A stretch of 64,000 nucleotides of DNA from Streptomyces radicis (GCF_003626575.1 NZ_RBDY01000037.1:1-64000); one strand, 5' to 3'. Shown: positions 42,154 to 51,172, counted from the first letter of the stretch. Translations and numbers: made by a program. Notes: generated by a model from the sequence alone, not told the origin.

Positions 42154-43662
42154 ATGCACGGTCTTGCCACGGGAACGGCGCGCGCGACGGGGATCGGCCC
42201 GCGCACCGGCGCCGCCCTCGTCTTCGGCTCCTCGGCGGCGGTCCTCGTCGTCGAGCTGGTCGCGCTGCGGCTGATGGCGCCCTACGTCGGGCTCACCATG
42301 GAGATGAACACCATGGTGATCGGCATCGCCCTGTCCGCGATCGCCACCGGGTCATGGGCGGGCGGGCTGGCCGCCGATGTCATGGCGCCCCGGCGCGCGC
42401 TCGGCCCGCTGCTCGTGCTGTCGGGGGTGGTCGTGGCGGCGACGCCGACCCTGGTGCGCCTCGTCGGCGCGGCCGACGGCGAGCTGGCCCTCTTCGTCGG
42501 CGGCAGCTGCCTGTTCGCGCCCGCCGCGCTGCTCACGGCGGTGACGCCCATGGTCACCAAGCTGCTGCTCGTCGACCTCGATGCCACCGGCACGGTGGTG
42601 GGGCGGCTCTCGGGCATCGGCACGGCGGGCGGCATCGTCGGGACCGTGCTGACCGGGTTCGTGCTGATCTCGGTCGTCCCCGTCAGCGTCATCCTGCTCG
42701 CCCTCGGCGCGCTCCTGCTGGTGACCGGCGTGCTCGTCGACGCCTCGCTGCGGGACCGGCGCCGCGGCCGACAGGCGCTCGTGGCGGCCGTGCTCGTCGG
42801 CGGCGGCGTCACGGGGAGCGCGGCGGTGCCCAGCGGCTGCGACGCCGAGACGCGTTACCACTGCGCGAGCGTGGTCGACGACCCGGACCGGGAGAGCGGC
42901 AGGACCCTCGTCCTCGACGGGCTGCGGCACTCCTATGTCGACCTCGACGACCCCGAACACCTGGAGTACCCCTATGTCCGGGCGATCGCCTCCCTCGTCG
43001 ACACCGCCTACCCCGAGGGCGAGGCCCTCGACGCCTACCACCTGGGCGCCGGTGGGCTCTCCCTGCCGACCTACCTGGAGGCCGTGCGCCCCGGCTCCAC
43101 CGGCGTGGTCTCCGAGATCGACCCCGGCGTGATCGACGTCGACCGGGAGCTGCTCGGCGTGGCGACGGGCGAGCACCTCGAGGTGCGGGTGGAGGACGGC
43201 AGGATCGGCCTGCGCAGGATCGCCACAGGGTCCCGCGACCTGGTCGTCGGCGACGCGTTCGGCGGCGTCAGCGTGCCCTGGCACCTCACCACCCGGGAGG
43301 CCGCCGCCGACATCCGGCGCGTCCTGCGCCCCGGCGGCGTCTACGCCGTCAACGTGATCGACCACGGTGAGGCCGCGTTCGCCCGCGCCGCGGTCGCCAC
43401 GCTGCTCGCGAAGTTCGCGCATGTCGCGGTCGCGGCGGAGCCGGGCGCGTTCGACGGCACAGGGGGCGGCAACTTCGTGGCGGCGGCCTCCGACACCGCG
43501 TTCGACACGGCGGCGTGGAGCGGGCGCGTCGCCGAGCGCGGCGGCGACTGGCGGGTCGTCGACGGCGCCGCGCTCGACGCGTGGATCGGTGACGCGCGCG
43601 TCCTGACCGACGACTTCGCCCCGGTCGACCAGCTCCTCACGCCCTACCCGCGCCGCGGCTGA
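42154..43662 (+). CDS. membrane-anchored spermidine synthase-like protein
   Basis: A 502-residue protein. Residues about 15-215 form six or seven membrane helices (FGSSAAVLVVELVALRLMAP at the start), as in the membrane-spanning polyamine aminopropyltransferase-like proteins. Residues about 225-500 are a methyltransferase-fold spermidine synthase-like domain: AYHLGAGGLSLPTYLEAVRP, VVSEIDPGVIDVDRELLGV and LVVGDAFGGVSVPWHLTTRE. The first glycine-rich motif is shorter than in true spermidine synthases, so the substrate may differ. GTCACAGGAGCACC precedes the ATG. It ends the long operon and its role there is unclear. Confidence 0.83.
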   Translation: MHGLATGTARATGIGPRTGAALVFGSSAAVLVVELVALRLMAPYVGLTMEMNTMVIGIALSAIATGSWAGGLAADVMAPRRALGPLLVLSGVVVAATPTLVRLVGAADGELALFVGGSCLFAPAALLTAVTPMVTKLLLVDLDATGTVVGRLSGIGTAGGIVGTVLTGFVLISVVPVSVILLALGALLLVTGVLVDASLRDRRRGRQALVAAVLVGGGVTGSAAVPSGCDAETRYHCASVVDDPDRESGRTLVLDGLRHSYVDLDDPEHLEYPYVRAIASLVDTAYPEGEALDAYHLGAGGLSLPTYLEAVRPGSTGVVSEIDPGVIDVDRELLGVATGEHLEVRVEDGRIGLRRIATGSRDLVVGDAFGGVSVPWHLTTREAAADIRRVLRPGGVYAVNVIDHGEAAFARAAVATLLAKFAHVAVAAEPGAFDGTGGGNFVAAASDTAFDTAAWSGRVAERGGDWRVVDGAALDAWIGDARVLTDDFAPVDQLLTPYPRRG

Positions 43663-43830
43663 CCCCGGCGGGCCGCGGCGAGCCGCCGGGTCGCCCACGT
43701 CGGCCGCCGGGAAAGGGGCGGCTTCGCCGCCGACGACCTACGGGACAACGTCATCGAGGCGCTGCTCGGCCTGCGGGACCGCCCGCTGAGCGAGGCCGAG
43801 ATCAACCCCCATCCGCACCCGTTCCCCTGA
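43663..43830 (+). other. possible gene remnant after the spermidine synthase-like gene
   Basis: Directly after the TGA at 43660, the same frame stays open for 55 codons to a TGA at 43828. It contains a coding-like stretch with the segment DDLRDNVIEALLGLRDRPLS and codon use like real genes, but no start codon with a ribosome site. It could be the 3' end of a decayed gene. I do not recognise the family. Confidence 0.3.
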
Positions 43831-43870
43831 GGCGCCATCCGGGCCGACGCCCCAGGGGCCCGGGGCCTCA
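43828..43870. terminator. putative bidirectional terminator between convergent genes
   Basis: TGAGGCGCC (43828-43836) pairs with GGGGCCTCA (43862-43870) at eight of nine positions, with further GC-rich pairing possible inside (GCCCCAGGGGC). It lies between the catabolic operon and the convergent alpha-amylase gene and includes its last codon. Confidence 0.35.
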
Positions 43871-45676
43871 GCGCCAGGTGTCGTTCAGGGTGACGACGCC
43901 GCTCTGTGGCACGGTGGCGGTCCGGTTTCCGCCGCTCTCCCAGGTGACGCCGGTGGCGCCGTCCGCTCTGCGGATGTACTTGTACTGGAAGGTGGCCCCG
44001 GCCGGCAGGGAGACGGTCGAGCGCCACACCGGGTAGGTGGCGGCGTCGAGGCGGATCGCCCGCTCGGGGTTCCAGTCGCCGAGCTGTGGCAGGTCGCCGA
44101 CGGCGTAGATGTGCTCGCCGAGCTGGGTGGTGGCGTTGACATGGAACGCCGCGCCGGTCTGCGGAACGGGGTTGCCGCCGCCGCAGTCGCGGGCGCCGGT
44201 GTGCAGGGCGAGCGCGGTGTCGGTGCCGAGGGTGGCCGTGAACCGCCCGGAGCCGTCGACCGTGACCGCCCTGTCGCTCTGCACGTCGCAGTAGGTGCCG
44301 GGGGCGAGCGAGGTCTGGAAGGTCCGGGTCAGCGAGGCGCTCTCGTGGTTGATGGTGACAAAGCCCTGGCCGCCGCGGCCGAAGGCGATGGCGTCGCCGC
44401 CGTTGTCCCACCAGTCGGTGACGGACTGGCCGCCGGTGGCGTTGCGGAAGCCGACCATGGACTCGATCTCGGGCCAGGCGTGCTGGCACGTCCAGCCGTC
44501 CTGCCAACAGGCGCTCACCCGGCCGTTGTCGGGCGGGCCCGCGTCATGGTCGGTGAACTCGTAGCCCGAGTGGACGTCGGGGGAGCCATAGGGCCAGGCC
44601 AGCATGAAGACATTGGCCAGGGTGTAGTCGGCGCCGCTCCTGTAGCTCAGGGTGGAGCCGTTGCGCTCGGTGTCGTGGTTGTCGACGAAGACGGCCGTGC
44701 CGTCGCTCGGCATGTGGCCCCAGCCCTCGCCGAAGTTGCGGAGATAGGCGAGGTTCTCGTTCTCGAAGACGCGCTTGAGGTCGCGGCCGTAGCGGAACTC
44801 CTGCACGTCGCCCGTGCCCCGGTACTCGTCGGGCATGACCGCCTCGCCCGCGCCGTGGATCGCCTCCTGCTTCCAGTAGACGCCGGGGTCGGACAGCCGC
44901 GAGCGGATGTTGGCGAGGTCGGCGGCCGGGATGTGCTTGACCGCGTCGACGCGGAAGCCCGCCACGCCCAGCGACAGCAGGTCGTCGAGATAGTCGGCGA
45001 TGCGCTGGCGGACGTGGTCCTTGCCGGTGTTGAGGTCCGCGAGGCCCACCAGCTCGCAGTTCTGGACGTTGTACCGGTCGCCGTAGTTGTTCCCGATGTC
45101 GCGGCGGCAGCTGTTGAAGTCCCCGTCGCCGTAGGACGCGGCCGGGTAGTCGTACTTGGTGTAGGAGGAGCCGCCCGTGCCGGTGCCCGAGCCCGCGGAC
45201 ATGTGATTGATGACCGCGTCCACGATGACGCCGACGCCCGCGTCCCGGCAGGTGTCGACCATGTTCCGGAACTGGGCGCGGTCGCCGAGACGGCTGTTGA
45301 TCTGGTAGCTGACCGGCTGGTACGCCGTCCACCACTGGCCGCCCTGGATCTGCTCCTGCGGCGGCGAGACCTGCACATGGCCGTATCCCGCGGGGCCGAG
45401 GCGCTGGGTGCACTCGCGGGCGATCGAGTCGAACGACCAGTTGAACAGGACGGCGGTGACGTCCTTGCCGCCGGGCGGCGCGGCCTGGGCGGGAGGGGCC
45501 GTGGTCAGGGCGACGACGGATCCGGTGACGGCCACCAGGCCCGCGAGGAGCGCGTGACCGATCCTGCGCAGGCCCTTGCCCCGGCGGCCCGCGCTCGTCG
45601 TTCTTCCTGCGTGTGATGGTCTACCTGTGTGTGATGGTCTTCCTGCCTGTGATCGTCTACGGGGACTGCTACGCAC
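43868..45676 (-). CDS. secreted alpha-amylase with C-terminal starch-binding domain
   Basis: A 602-residue GH13 enzyme. A basic repeat-containing N-terminus (GRPSHTGRPSHAGR) leads to the hydrophobic core LLAGLVAVTGSVVALTTA and a likely cleavage after PAQAA. The catalytic barrel has DAVINHM (region I), GFRVDAVKH (nucleophile Asp, region II), DVQEFRYG (acid Glu, region III) and FVDNHDTERN (region IV). The last 100 residues are a CBM20 domain (FHVNATTQLGEHIYAVGDLP through WESGGNRTATV). The GTG at 45676 is preferred because GGAGG lies 5 bp upstream; the ATG four codons earlier has no ribosome site. It degrades extracellular starch. Confidence 0.92.
   Translation of the reverse strand: MRSSPRRRSQAGRPSHTGRPSHAGRTTSAGRRGKGLRRIGHALLAGLVAVTGSVVALTTAPPAQAAPPGGKDVTAVLFNWSFDSIARECTQRLGPAGYGHVQVSPPQEQIQGGQWWTAYQPVSYQINSRLGDRAQFRNMVDTCRDAGVGVIVDAVINHMSAGSGTGTGGSSYTKYDYPAASYGDGDFNSCRRDIGNNYGDRYNVQNCELVGLADLNTGKDHVRQRIADYLDDLLSLGVAGFRVDAVKHIPAADLANIRSRLSDPGVYWKQEAIHGAGEAVMPDEYRGTGDVQEFRYGRDLKRVFENENLAYLRNFGEGWGHMPSDGTAVFVDNHDTERNGSTLSYRSGADYTLANVFMLAWPYGSPDVHSGYEFTDHDAGPPDNGRVSACWQDGWTCQHAWPEIESMVGFRNATGGQSVTDWWDNGGDAIAFGRGGQGFVTINHESASLTRTFQTSLAPGTYCDVQSDRAVTVDGSGRFTATLGTDTALALHTGARDCGGGNPVPQTGAAFHVNATTQLGEHIYAVGDLPQLGDWNPERAIRLDAATYPVWRSTVSLPAGATFQYKYIRRADGATGVTWESGGNRTATVPQSGVVTLNDTWR
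45601..45660 (-). repeat. 18-bp in-frame tandem repeats at the start of the amylase gene
   Basis: Three diverged 18-bp units (45601-45618, 45619-45636, 45637-45654) and part of a fourth encode the GRPSHT/A repeats before the signal-peptide core. Confidence 0.8.
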
Positions 45677-45745
45677 GTACGCCTCCATGGGAGAGGGGGG
45701 TGTCACACCGGTACCAGGGCAACGCGCCGTGCCTGTGGTGCCGCA

Positions 45746-45770
45746 GAACCGCGGCGGTTCTTGCAGCAAG
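45746..45770. promoter_or_regulatory. inverted repeats upstream of the amylase gene, candidate maltose-regulator site
   Basis: GAACCGC-G-GCGGTTC (45746-45760) is a perfect 7-bp inverted repeat, and CTTGC-A-GCAAG (45760-45770) a perfect 5-bp one. Streptomyces amylase promoters carry CTTGCAG/CTTGCAAG-type elements bound by the MalR/Reg1 repressor, and this motif resembles them. Placement is 70 to 95 bp upstream of the GTG start. Confidence 0.5.
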
Positions 45771-45865
45771 TGATTGCATGGGGGACCGTAGAACCGGCCG
45801 ACGGGTCGGTCAACCCTTCGCGCAGAAGCCGGAGTTCCCGTGGTCGAGAGCCCGAAAGGATTCCT

Positions 45866-45877
45866 GCAAGGTCTTGC
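45866..45877. promoter_or_regulatory. second CTTGC-type inverted repeat
   Basis: GCAAG-GT-CTTGC is another copy of the amylase-type element, in the 344-bp gene-free stretch between the amylase start (45676) and the STAND gene (46021). That stretch is otherwise without recognisable genes. Confidence 0.35.
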
Positions 45878-46020
45878 CGCCCCATGGCTCCCCCCGGCGG
45901 CCACGTCCGAGCGGGTCCACCCCGAATGCCCCTGTCCATGAGCCGGGTGAGGGGGCATAACCTGAGGGACGTCCTGAAGTGAGAGCGGCGGTGCGCCGGT
46001 CGAGGGTGACAGGGGTGGCG

Positions 46021-48204
46021 ATGGGCGGCGAGTCCGGGGGCGGTGCCGAGGATCCGCGAGGGCGGGTCGTCCGTAACGACGCGTCGGGCATCCACACGGG
46101 GGCGTTGACCCAGGTGGGTGTCGTGCACGGGGATGTCGTCACCACGGTGACCCGAGCGCCGCTCAGGCGGCCCGCGCAGGTGCCGCCGAGCACCCGGTGG
46201 TGGTGGAACAGGTCGGGGGCGTTGGCCGAGTGGCGGCGGTGGCTCGACGAGGCGGGGCGGCGGGCCCCCTCCGTCGCGGTGCTCAGCGGGATGCACGGGG
46301 TCGGCAAGAGCGAGCTCGCGCGCCGCATGGCGGAGGAGGCCGAGGGCCGGTTCGCCGGGGGACAGCTGTATGTGGACCTGAGCCGCTGGCGGGACACGGC
46401 GGGGCGCGTGGACGTCTCGGGCGCCCTGCGCGGGTGCCTGCGCTCCCTCGGGGTCGACGACGGCTTCCTGCCCACCGAGCTGGCGGACCTGGCCAACGCC
46501 TTCCGCACCCACACCGAAGGGGAGAGCGTCCTGGTCATCGTGGAGGAGGCCATGGAGCCCGCCGAGGTCAGGCCGTTCATCCCCAAGGCCGACGGCAGCG
46601 TGGTCGTCGCCGTGAGCGACGGCAGGCTCGCCGAGCTCGTCGTCAACGACGGCGCCCACTCCCTTCCGGTGGATCCGCTTGACGCGCCCGACGCCCTCGG
46701 CCTGCTGACCGCCCGCTGCGGCGATGAGGCCATCGCCGCGGAGCGCGAGGCCGCCGAGCTGCTGATCTCCTGGTGCGGCGGGCTGCCCCTGGCGCTCGGG
46801 GTCGTCGCCGGTCAGCTGGCGCTGCACGCCGATCAGTCGCTCTCGGACCTGGTGAGCGACCTCGAGGACGAACGCGCCCGGCTTGACGGCTTCTTCGCCG
46901 GGCAGACTCGGAGCGTGGCCGCCGCTCTGACGCTCGCTTACCAGGCATTACCTCCGGAGGGCCAGGTGCTCTACCGGCGGCTCGCGCTGTTCCCCGGCGA
47001 CGTCTTCGACGCCGATCTCGCGGCCGTCGTCGCCGAGGTGCCCAGGGGCACCGCGCGGAAGCTGCTGCGCGGGCTCCACGACAGCAGCCTGCTGGCCGCC
47101 GATGACGCCCCCGGCCGTTATCGCTTCCACGCGTTGGTGCGGCTGCACGCCGCGCGCCTCGCGGCCCGGGATCCTGAGCCCGAGCAGGCGGCCCTCGCGC
47201 TGCGCGTGACGCGGCGTCATGTGCGGTGGACCGCGTGCGCGGACCGGGCGCTGATGGGGGGCAGGCTGCGGATCTTCCCGCACGACGACCTGCCGACCGG
47301 CGCCGACGACCCGTTCGACGGCGCGAACGGCAAGCGGGAGGCCCTGGCGTGGCTGAGCGCGGAGCGCGCCAACGCGCTCGCGGTGCTGCGCGACGCGGTG
47401 GCGCGGGGTTTCTTCGCCGAGGCATGGCCGATGGCCGAGGCCCTCAGCGCCCTCTATCTGCACCACCGTCATGTCCGCGACTGGATCGAGTCGGCCGAGC
47501 TGGGGATCGTCGCCGCGTCGCGCGACGGGGAAGGGGGCAACGCGGCGGCCAGGGCCCGGCTGCGGTGCCTGCTGTCGCGGCCCCTGCTCGACCTCGGCGA
47601 GGTGGACCGGGCGCGGGACGAGCTCGAGACCGCCGTCGCCGAGGCCGACACCACGGACAACCTGCTGCTGCGGGCGTCGGCGCGGGAGTTCCAGGGGCGG
47701 CTGTGGGAGGCCGACGACCCGGCGCGGGCCATCGCGCTCTTCCGGCAGTGCGCGGAGCTGAGCGAGCGGGCGGGTTCGCCGCGCGGCGTGGCGATCGCCC
47801 ACTTCTTCACCGGCTGCGCCGAGACCGCCGGGGGCCACCCCGAGCGCGCGCTGGCCACCCTGGCCTCGGCGTTGCGCCTGCTCGTCGACGAGGAGACCGG
47901 CGAAGGCGACCGGCGGATGGGCGGGCGGGTGCGGGTGGCCATGGGCATGGCCCACCGCGCCCTGGGGCGGACGGCGGAGGCCAGGGCCGCGCTCGCCCGA
48001 GGCGCCGACCACCTCAGGAACGCGGAGGCGACGCACTACGAGCTGCCCGCGCGCAAGGTCCTCGCCGAGATCGCCGAGGCCGAGGGCGACACCGCCGCGC
48101 TCCGCGCGCACCTGGGCCGCGCGCTGGAGATCCTGGAGGCCGGGGGCGGCCCCGAGGCGGCGGCCGTGCGGACGCGGCTCGACGCCCTGGACGAAGGGGA
48201 CTGA
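46021..48204 (+). CDS. STAND (NB-ARC-like) ATPase with helical repeats
   Basis: A protein of about 727 residues. After a 45-residue leader including TQVGVVHGDVVTTV, a short motif often seen just before STAND domains in actinomycetes, comes the NTPase domain: P-loop SGMHGVGKSELARRMA at about 89-104, ESVLVIVEEA as the Walker B-like strand and ISWCGGLPLALGVVAG as the GxP-type motif. Residues about 400-727 are TPR-like helical repeats (ALAWLSAERANALAVLRDAV and others). There is no DNA-binding domain. Start ATG 46021 was chosen because AGGGGTGG lies before it; GTG 45979 is an alternative. Such proteins act as signalling switches or defence sensors; the role here is unknown. Confidence 0.75.
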   Translation: MGGESGGGAEDPRGRVVRNDASGIHTGALTQVGVVHGDVVTTVTRAPLRRPAQVPPSTRWWWNRSGALAEWRRWLDEAGRRAPSVAVLSGMHGVGKSELARRMAEEAEGRFAGGQLYVDLSRWRDTAGRVDVSGALRGCLRSLGVDDGFLPTELADLANAFRTHTEGESVLVIVEEAMEPAEVRPFIPKADGSVVVAVSDGRLAELVVNDGAHSLPVDPLDAPDALGLLTARCGDEAIAAEREAAELLISWCGGLPLALGVVAGQLALHADQSLSDLVSDLEDERARLDGFFAGQTRSVAAALTLAYQALPPEGQVLYRRLALFPGDVFDADLAAVVAEVPRGTARKLLRGLHDSSLLAADDAPGRYRFHALVRLHAARLAARDPEPEQAALALRVTRRHVRWTACADRALMGGRLRIFPHDDLPTGADDPFDGANGKREALAWLSAERANALAVLRDAVARGFFAEAWPMAEALSALYLHHRHVRDWIESAELGIVAASRDGEGGNAAARARLRCLLSRPLLDLGEVDRARDELETAVAEADTTDNLLLRASAREFQGRLWEADDPARAIALFRQCAELSERAGSPRGVAIAHFFTGCAETAGGHPERALATLASALRLLVDEETGEGDRRMGGRVRVAMGMAHRALGRTAEARAALARGADHLRNAEATHYELPARKVLAEIAEAEGDTAALRAHLGRALEILEAGGGPEAAAVRTRLDALDEGD

Positions 48205-48229
48205 ACGCCCGCCCCCCGCCCCGCCCCCT

Positions 48230-49912
48230 TCAGGGTGCGGGCCAGGGGCGCAGGCGCACCTCGGCCGAACGTTCCCCGACCCGCAGCAGGAAGACGCCCT
48301 CCGCCGGGATGCCCGCGCGCAGGCACGCGTATCCGATCGCCGCGACCAGCCGCGGCTGCGCGAGGGCGCCCGCGACTTCCGCCCGGATCCTCCGGCCGTC
48401 GGGCCGACCGAGCAGGACGCCGTCGGACGCGAGCGCCACGGCCGCGATCCGGCAGAACGGGTGGCGCCGCAGCACGTCGTCGATCCGCCGCGCGGCCTCG
48501 TCGGGTGAGGCGTGCGCCGCGTCGACGGTGAGCACGGAGGCGCTCTCCGCCCAGGACCGCCCGGGCCCCGTCACCTCGCTCGCCAGGTGGCTGAAGCACC
48601 GCGCGGACTCGGGCCGTTCGGGCCGGGAGGCCGCCGGATGGCGGCGCACGTCGACGGCCCAGACGCCCTCCTCCCTCGCCAGGCGGGTGACGACCACCTC
48701 CGCGGTGCTCTCCGTGCTCTCGGGAGCGGGAGCGGGGTAGGGCCGCGCGGCCGCGACCGGCAGCGGCGGCTCGGCAAGACCGAGCAGGTCGTAGACCGCC
48801 GAGCGCAGGCGCGGCAGCGCCCGGCCCGGCTCGTGGAACGCCCGCCGCACGATGTCGCGGTACCGCAGGAGCCGATGCCGCTCGATCGCCTCCTCGATCT
48901 GCTCGCGCAGCCCCTTGCCAGGGTCGAGCGGCGGCGCGGCCCTGCCGAGCGCGGCCATCGCCGTCCCCGGCACCGACTCCTCGCCGAACGCGGCCAGCAG
49001 CAGCGGCTTCTCGGCCGCCGCCGCGTAGAGCGACAGCGAGCCGTGGTCGCCCACGACCACATCGGCCGCCGCGAGCGCGGCCTGCCACCCGGCGAACGGC
49101 GGGATGAGGATGAGCCCCGCGTCCAGGGCGTCCCGCTGGATCGTGCGCAGCTGCCAGGGGCTGTGGCCGAACCACACGTTCGGGTGCAGCGTCGCGGCCA
49201 CCCGGTACTCGTCGAGCGGCAGCTCGGCCAGCAGGCGCCGGGGCAGCTCGGGGGCGCTCCCGATCAACGACTCCCCGCCCCACGTCGACGCCAGCAGGAC
49301 CAGCCGGGGCACGGGCCCCTCGGGGAGCCCCAGGGCGCGCCGGTAACGGTCACGCAGCGGCAGGCTGGCCAGCAGCCGGTCGTGGCACGGATCGCCGACC
49401 ACCAGGGTCCGGTCGGCCAAGTCCGGTCGGACGGTGGCGAGTTGTTCGGTCTGGGTGGGGTGGGACACGGCGTACCAGGAGCGCAGGGGGGCCAGCAGCG
49501 AGGGCGGCACGACGCCGGAGAGCCGCCGCTCGGGGCCTCGGGCGTCGGGGACGAGCTTCTGGAACCCGATGCCGTGCGGAAGGATGAGGACGGGGGCCTC
49601 GACATGGTCGAAGCGGGCGTTCTCGCTCGCGGTGATGACGAGGTCGGACGGCTGGCTCGTGGCGTTCTCCCAGGGGATGACGCGCACCCCGCTCGCCCGC
49701 AGGAGGTCGGTGACCCCCGCGTGGAACGCCGAGGACCGGTCCTCGCCGAAGGTCACCTCGACGCGCGGGTCCCCGCCGAAGACGCCGGGGAGGACCTCGA
49801 GGAGGCGCGCGGTCGATGTCACCGTCCTCGCCACTGCCAGGACGGCGCGCTCGGTGGCGAAGGTCTTCCAGCGCGCCGCGGTGATGTCCGCCGGAGGGCC
49901 GCTACCGTTCAC
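48230..49912 (-). CDS. TagB/CDP-glycerol-transferase-like protein of unknown role
   Basis: A 560-residue cytoplasmic protein with a glycosyltransferase-B-like core (residues about 20-390). Recognisable parts are RWKTFATERAVLAVARTVTS, VLILPHGIGFQKLVPDARGP, RTLVVGDPCHDRLLAS, VAATLHPNVWFGHSPWQLRT and DVVVGDHGSLSLYAAAAEKP; the last resembles the donor-binding loop of TagB/TagF transferases. The C-terminal 150 residues are a separate, less conserved part. The protein is of a type conserved in Streptomyces, sometimes labelled misleadingly as a translation factor; nothing supports that. It converges with the STAND gene and is divergent from the RiPP exporter, with 288 bp between. Confidence 0.65.
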   Translation of the reverse strand: MNGSGPPADITAARWKTFATERAVLAVARTVTSTARLLEVLPGVFGGDPRVEVTFGEDRSSAFHAGVTDLLRASGVRVIPWENATSQPSDLVITASENARFDHVEAPVLILPHGIGFQKLVPDARGPERRLSGVVPPSLLAPLRSWYAVSHPTQTEQLATVRPDLADRTLVVGDPCHDRLLASLPLRDRYRRALGLPEGPVPRLVLLASTWGGESLIGSAPELPRRLLAELPLDEYRVAATLHPNVWFGHSPWQLRTIQRDALDAGLILIPPFAGWQAALAAADVVVGDHGSLSLYAAAAEKPLLLAAFGEESVPGTAMAALGRAAPPLDPGKGLREQIEEAIERHRLLRYRDIVRRAFHEPGRALPRLRSAVYDLLGLAEPPLPVAAARPYPAPAPESTESTAEVVVTRLAREEGVWAVDVRRHPAASRPERPESARCFSHLASEVTGPGRSWAESASVLTVDAAHASPDEAARRIDDVLRRHPFCRIAAVALASDGVLLGRPDGRRIRAEVAGALAQPRLVAAIGYACLRAGIPAEGVFLLRVGERSAEVRLRPWPAP

Positions 49913-50200
49913 GCGACCCCGCAGAAGCGGTCGATAAGCCCGTTCGCTCCGGGCTCCCGGCTCCCGCCATGGACCTCACCCCCAGGCACCTCTCTGCTCA
50001 TCCGTCTCGGTCGCCCTCCGTCGGACGCGGGCGAACGCCGCGGTCGCCCCCGTTACACCGTAGTGCGCCCTTGGCGCCGACCACCGCCGCGTTTGTCAGC
50101 GTACTCATATCCGCACATCCTGCCGGGGGCCTTGCGGCCCGCGTCGGTTGTCTGTGAAGGTGCTGAAGATCGAGCAGCCGGCCGGGGGACGGAGGTGTCG

Positions 50201-51172
50201 GTGGGGACGCCCGCGATCGAGGTGCAGGGGCTCACTCGGGAGTACCGGACTTCCACGGGCCTGCTACGGCGTACTGCCCGTGTCATACCCGCGCTCCGGG
50301 GGATCACGCTCACCGTCGAGCCCGGCGAGATCTTCGGCCTCGTGGGACCGAACGGCGCGGGTAAGACCACCCTCATCAAGATCCTCACCACGCTGCTGCT
50401 GCCGACGTCCGGGCAGGCCAGGGTGTTGGGGTACGACGTGGTCTCGGGCCACCGCCGGATCCGTCGCTCGATCAACTTCGTCTACGGGGGAGAACGCGGG
50501 CTCTACTGGCGGTTGTCCGCGGAGGACAACCTGCGGTACTTCGCCGATCTCTACCAGGTGCCGCTACGGGAAGCCAACGGGCGGGTACGGGAATTGCTCG
50601 AACTGGTCGGGCTCGACGACCGCAGGCAGGAACGGGTCGAGGGCTTCTCGAAAGGCATGAAGCAGCGGCTTCATCTGGCGAAGTCGCTCATCAACCGACC
50701 TCGCGTTCTCTTCCTCGACGAGCCGAGCATCGGGCTCGACCCCGTGGCCGCCCGTCAGTTGCGGGTGCTCGTGGAACGCGTTCGCAGCGAGAGCGGCACC
50801 ACGATCCTGCTGACCTCGCACTACATGTGGGAGATGGAGACGCTCTCCGACCGCATAGCGGTCCTGATCGACGGGTCGATCCGCCACCTGGACTCCCCGC
50901 AGGGACTGCGCCTGGCCGCGGTCGGGAGTCACGTCGTGGAGCTCGTCCTCGGGGACGACGCCCGGGAGGAGACGCTGCGCGCGTGGGCCGGGCGCTTCGG
51001 ACAGGTGGTGTCCGCCACGGCCTCGGGCCGTCGGCTGCTCCAGGTGCACACCTCACGACCGGACGAGCTGAACGCCGATCTGGCCACCCGGAAGCTTTCC
51101 GGGATCGCCCACTTCGCCACGCGCGATTCGCAGTTGGAGGACGCGTACGTTCTCATGGTGGAGGGCGCGTAG
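50201..51172 (+). CDS. ABC exporter ATPase of the RiPP-like cluster
   Basis: A 323-residue ATPase with Walker A GLVGPNGAGKTTLIKILTTL, signature FSKGMKQRLHLAKSLI (a K replaces the usual second G of LSGGQ), Walker B VLFLDEPSIGLDP and switch histidine in LLTSHYMWEME. A C-terminal regulatory extension (about 225-323) follows, as in drug and antibiotic exporters of the DrrA/NodI type. The GTG at 50201 has GGAGG five bases upstream; another GTG at 50195 is possible. Both ABC-2 permeases follow directly. It would power export of, or immunity to, the cluster's product. Confidence 0.9.
   Translation: MGTPAIEVQGLTREYRTSTGLLRRTARVIPALRGITLTVEPGEIFGLVGPNGAGKTTLIKILTTLLLPTSGQARVLGYDVVSGHRRIRRSINFVYGGERGLYWRLSAEDNLRYFADLYQVPLREANGRVRELLELVGLDDRRQERVEGFSKGMKQRLHLAKSLINRPRVLFLDEPSIGLDPVAARQLRVLVERVRSESGTTILLTSHYMWEMETLSDRIAVLIDGSIRHLDSPQGLRLAAVGSHVVELVLGDDAREETLRAWAGRFGQVVSATASGRRLLQVHTSRPDELNADLATRKLSGIAHFATRDSQLEDAYVLMVEGA

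Noticed and set aside
45677..45958. Longer amylase N-terminus starting at 45958 or 45688
   Set aside because: No ribosome site precedes either start, and the extension has no signal-peptide character. GTG 45676 has GGAGG at the correct distance.
45613..45960. 115-codon plus-strand frame opposite the amylase start
   Set aside because: It covers the amylase repeats and promoter region, and has no family resemblance or ribosome site.
46021..48204. STAND protein as the dedicated regulator of the RiPP-like cluster
   Set aside because: It lacks a DNA-binding domain and is separated by a convergent unrelated gene, so there is no positional or domain evidence for this role.
48512..50200. Upstream extension of the exporter ATPase frame
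   Set aside because: It is antisense to the TagB-like gene. ABC similarity starts just after GTG 50201, which has its own GGAGG.
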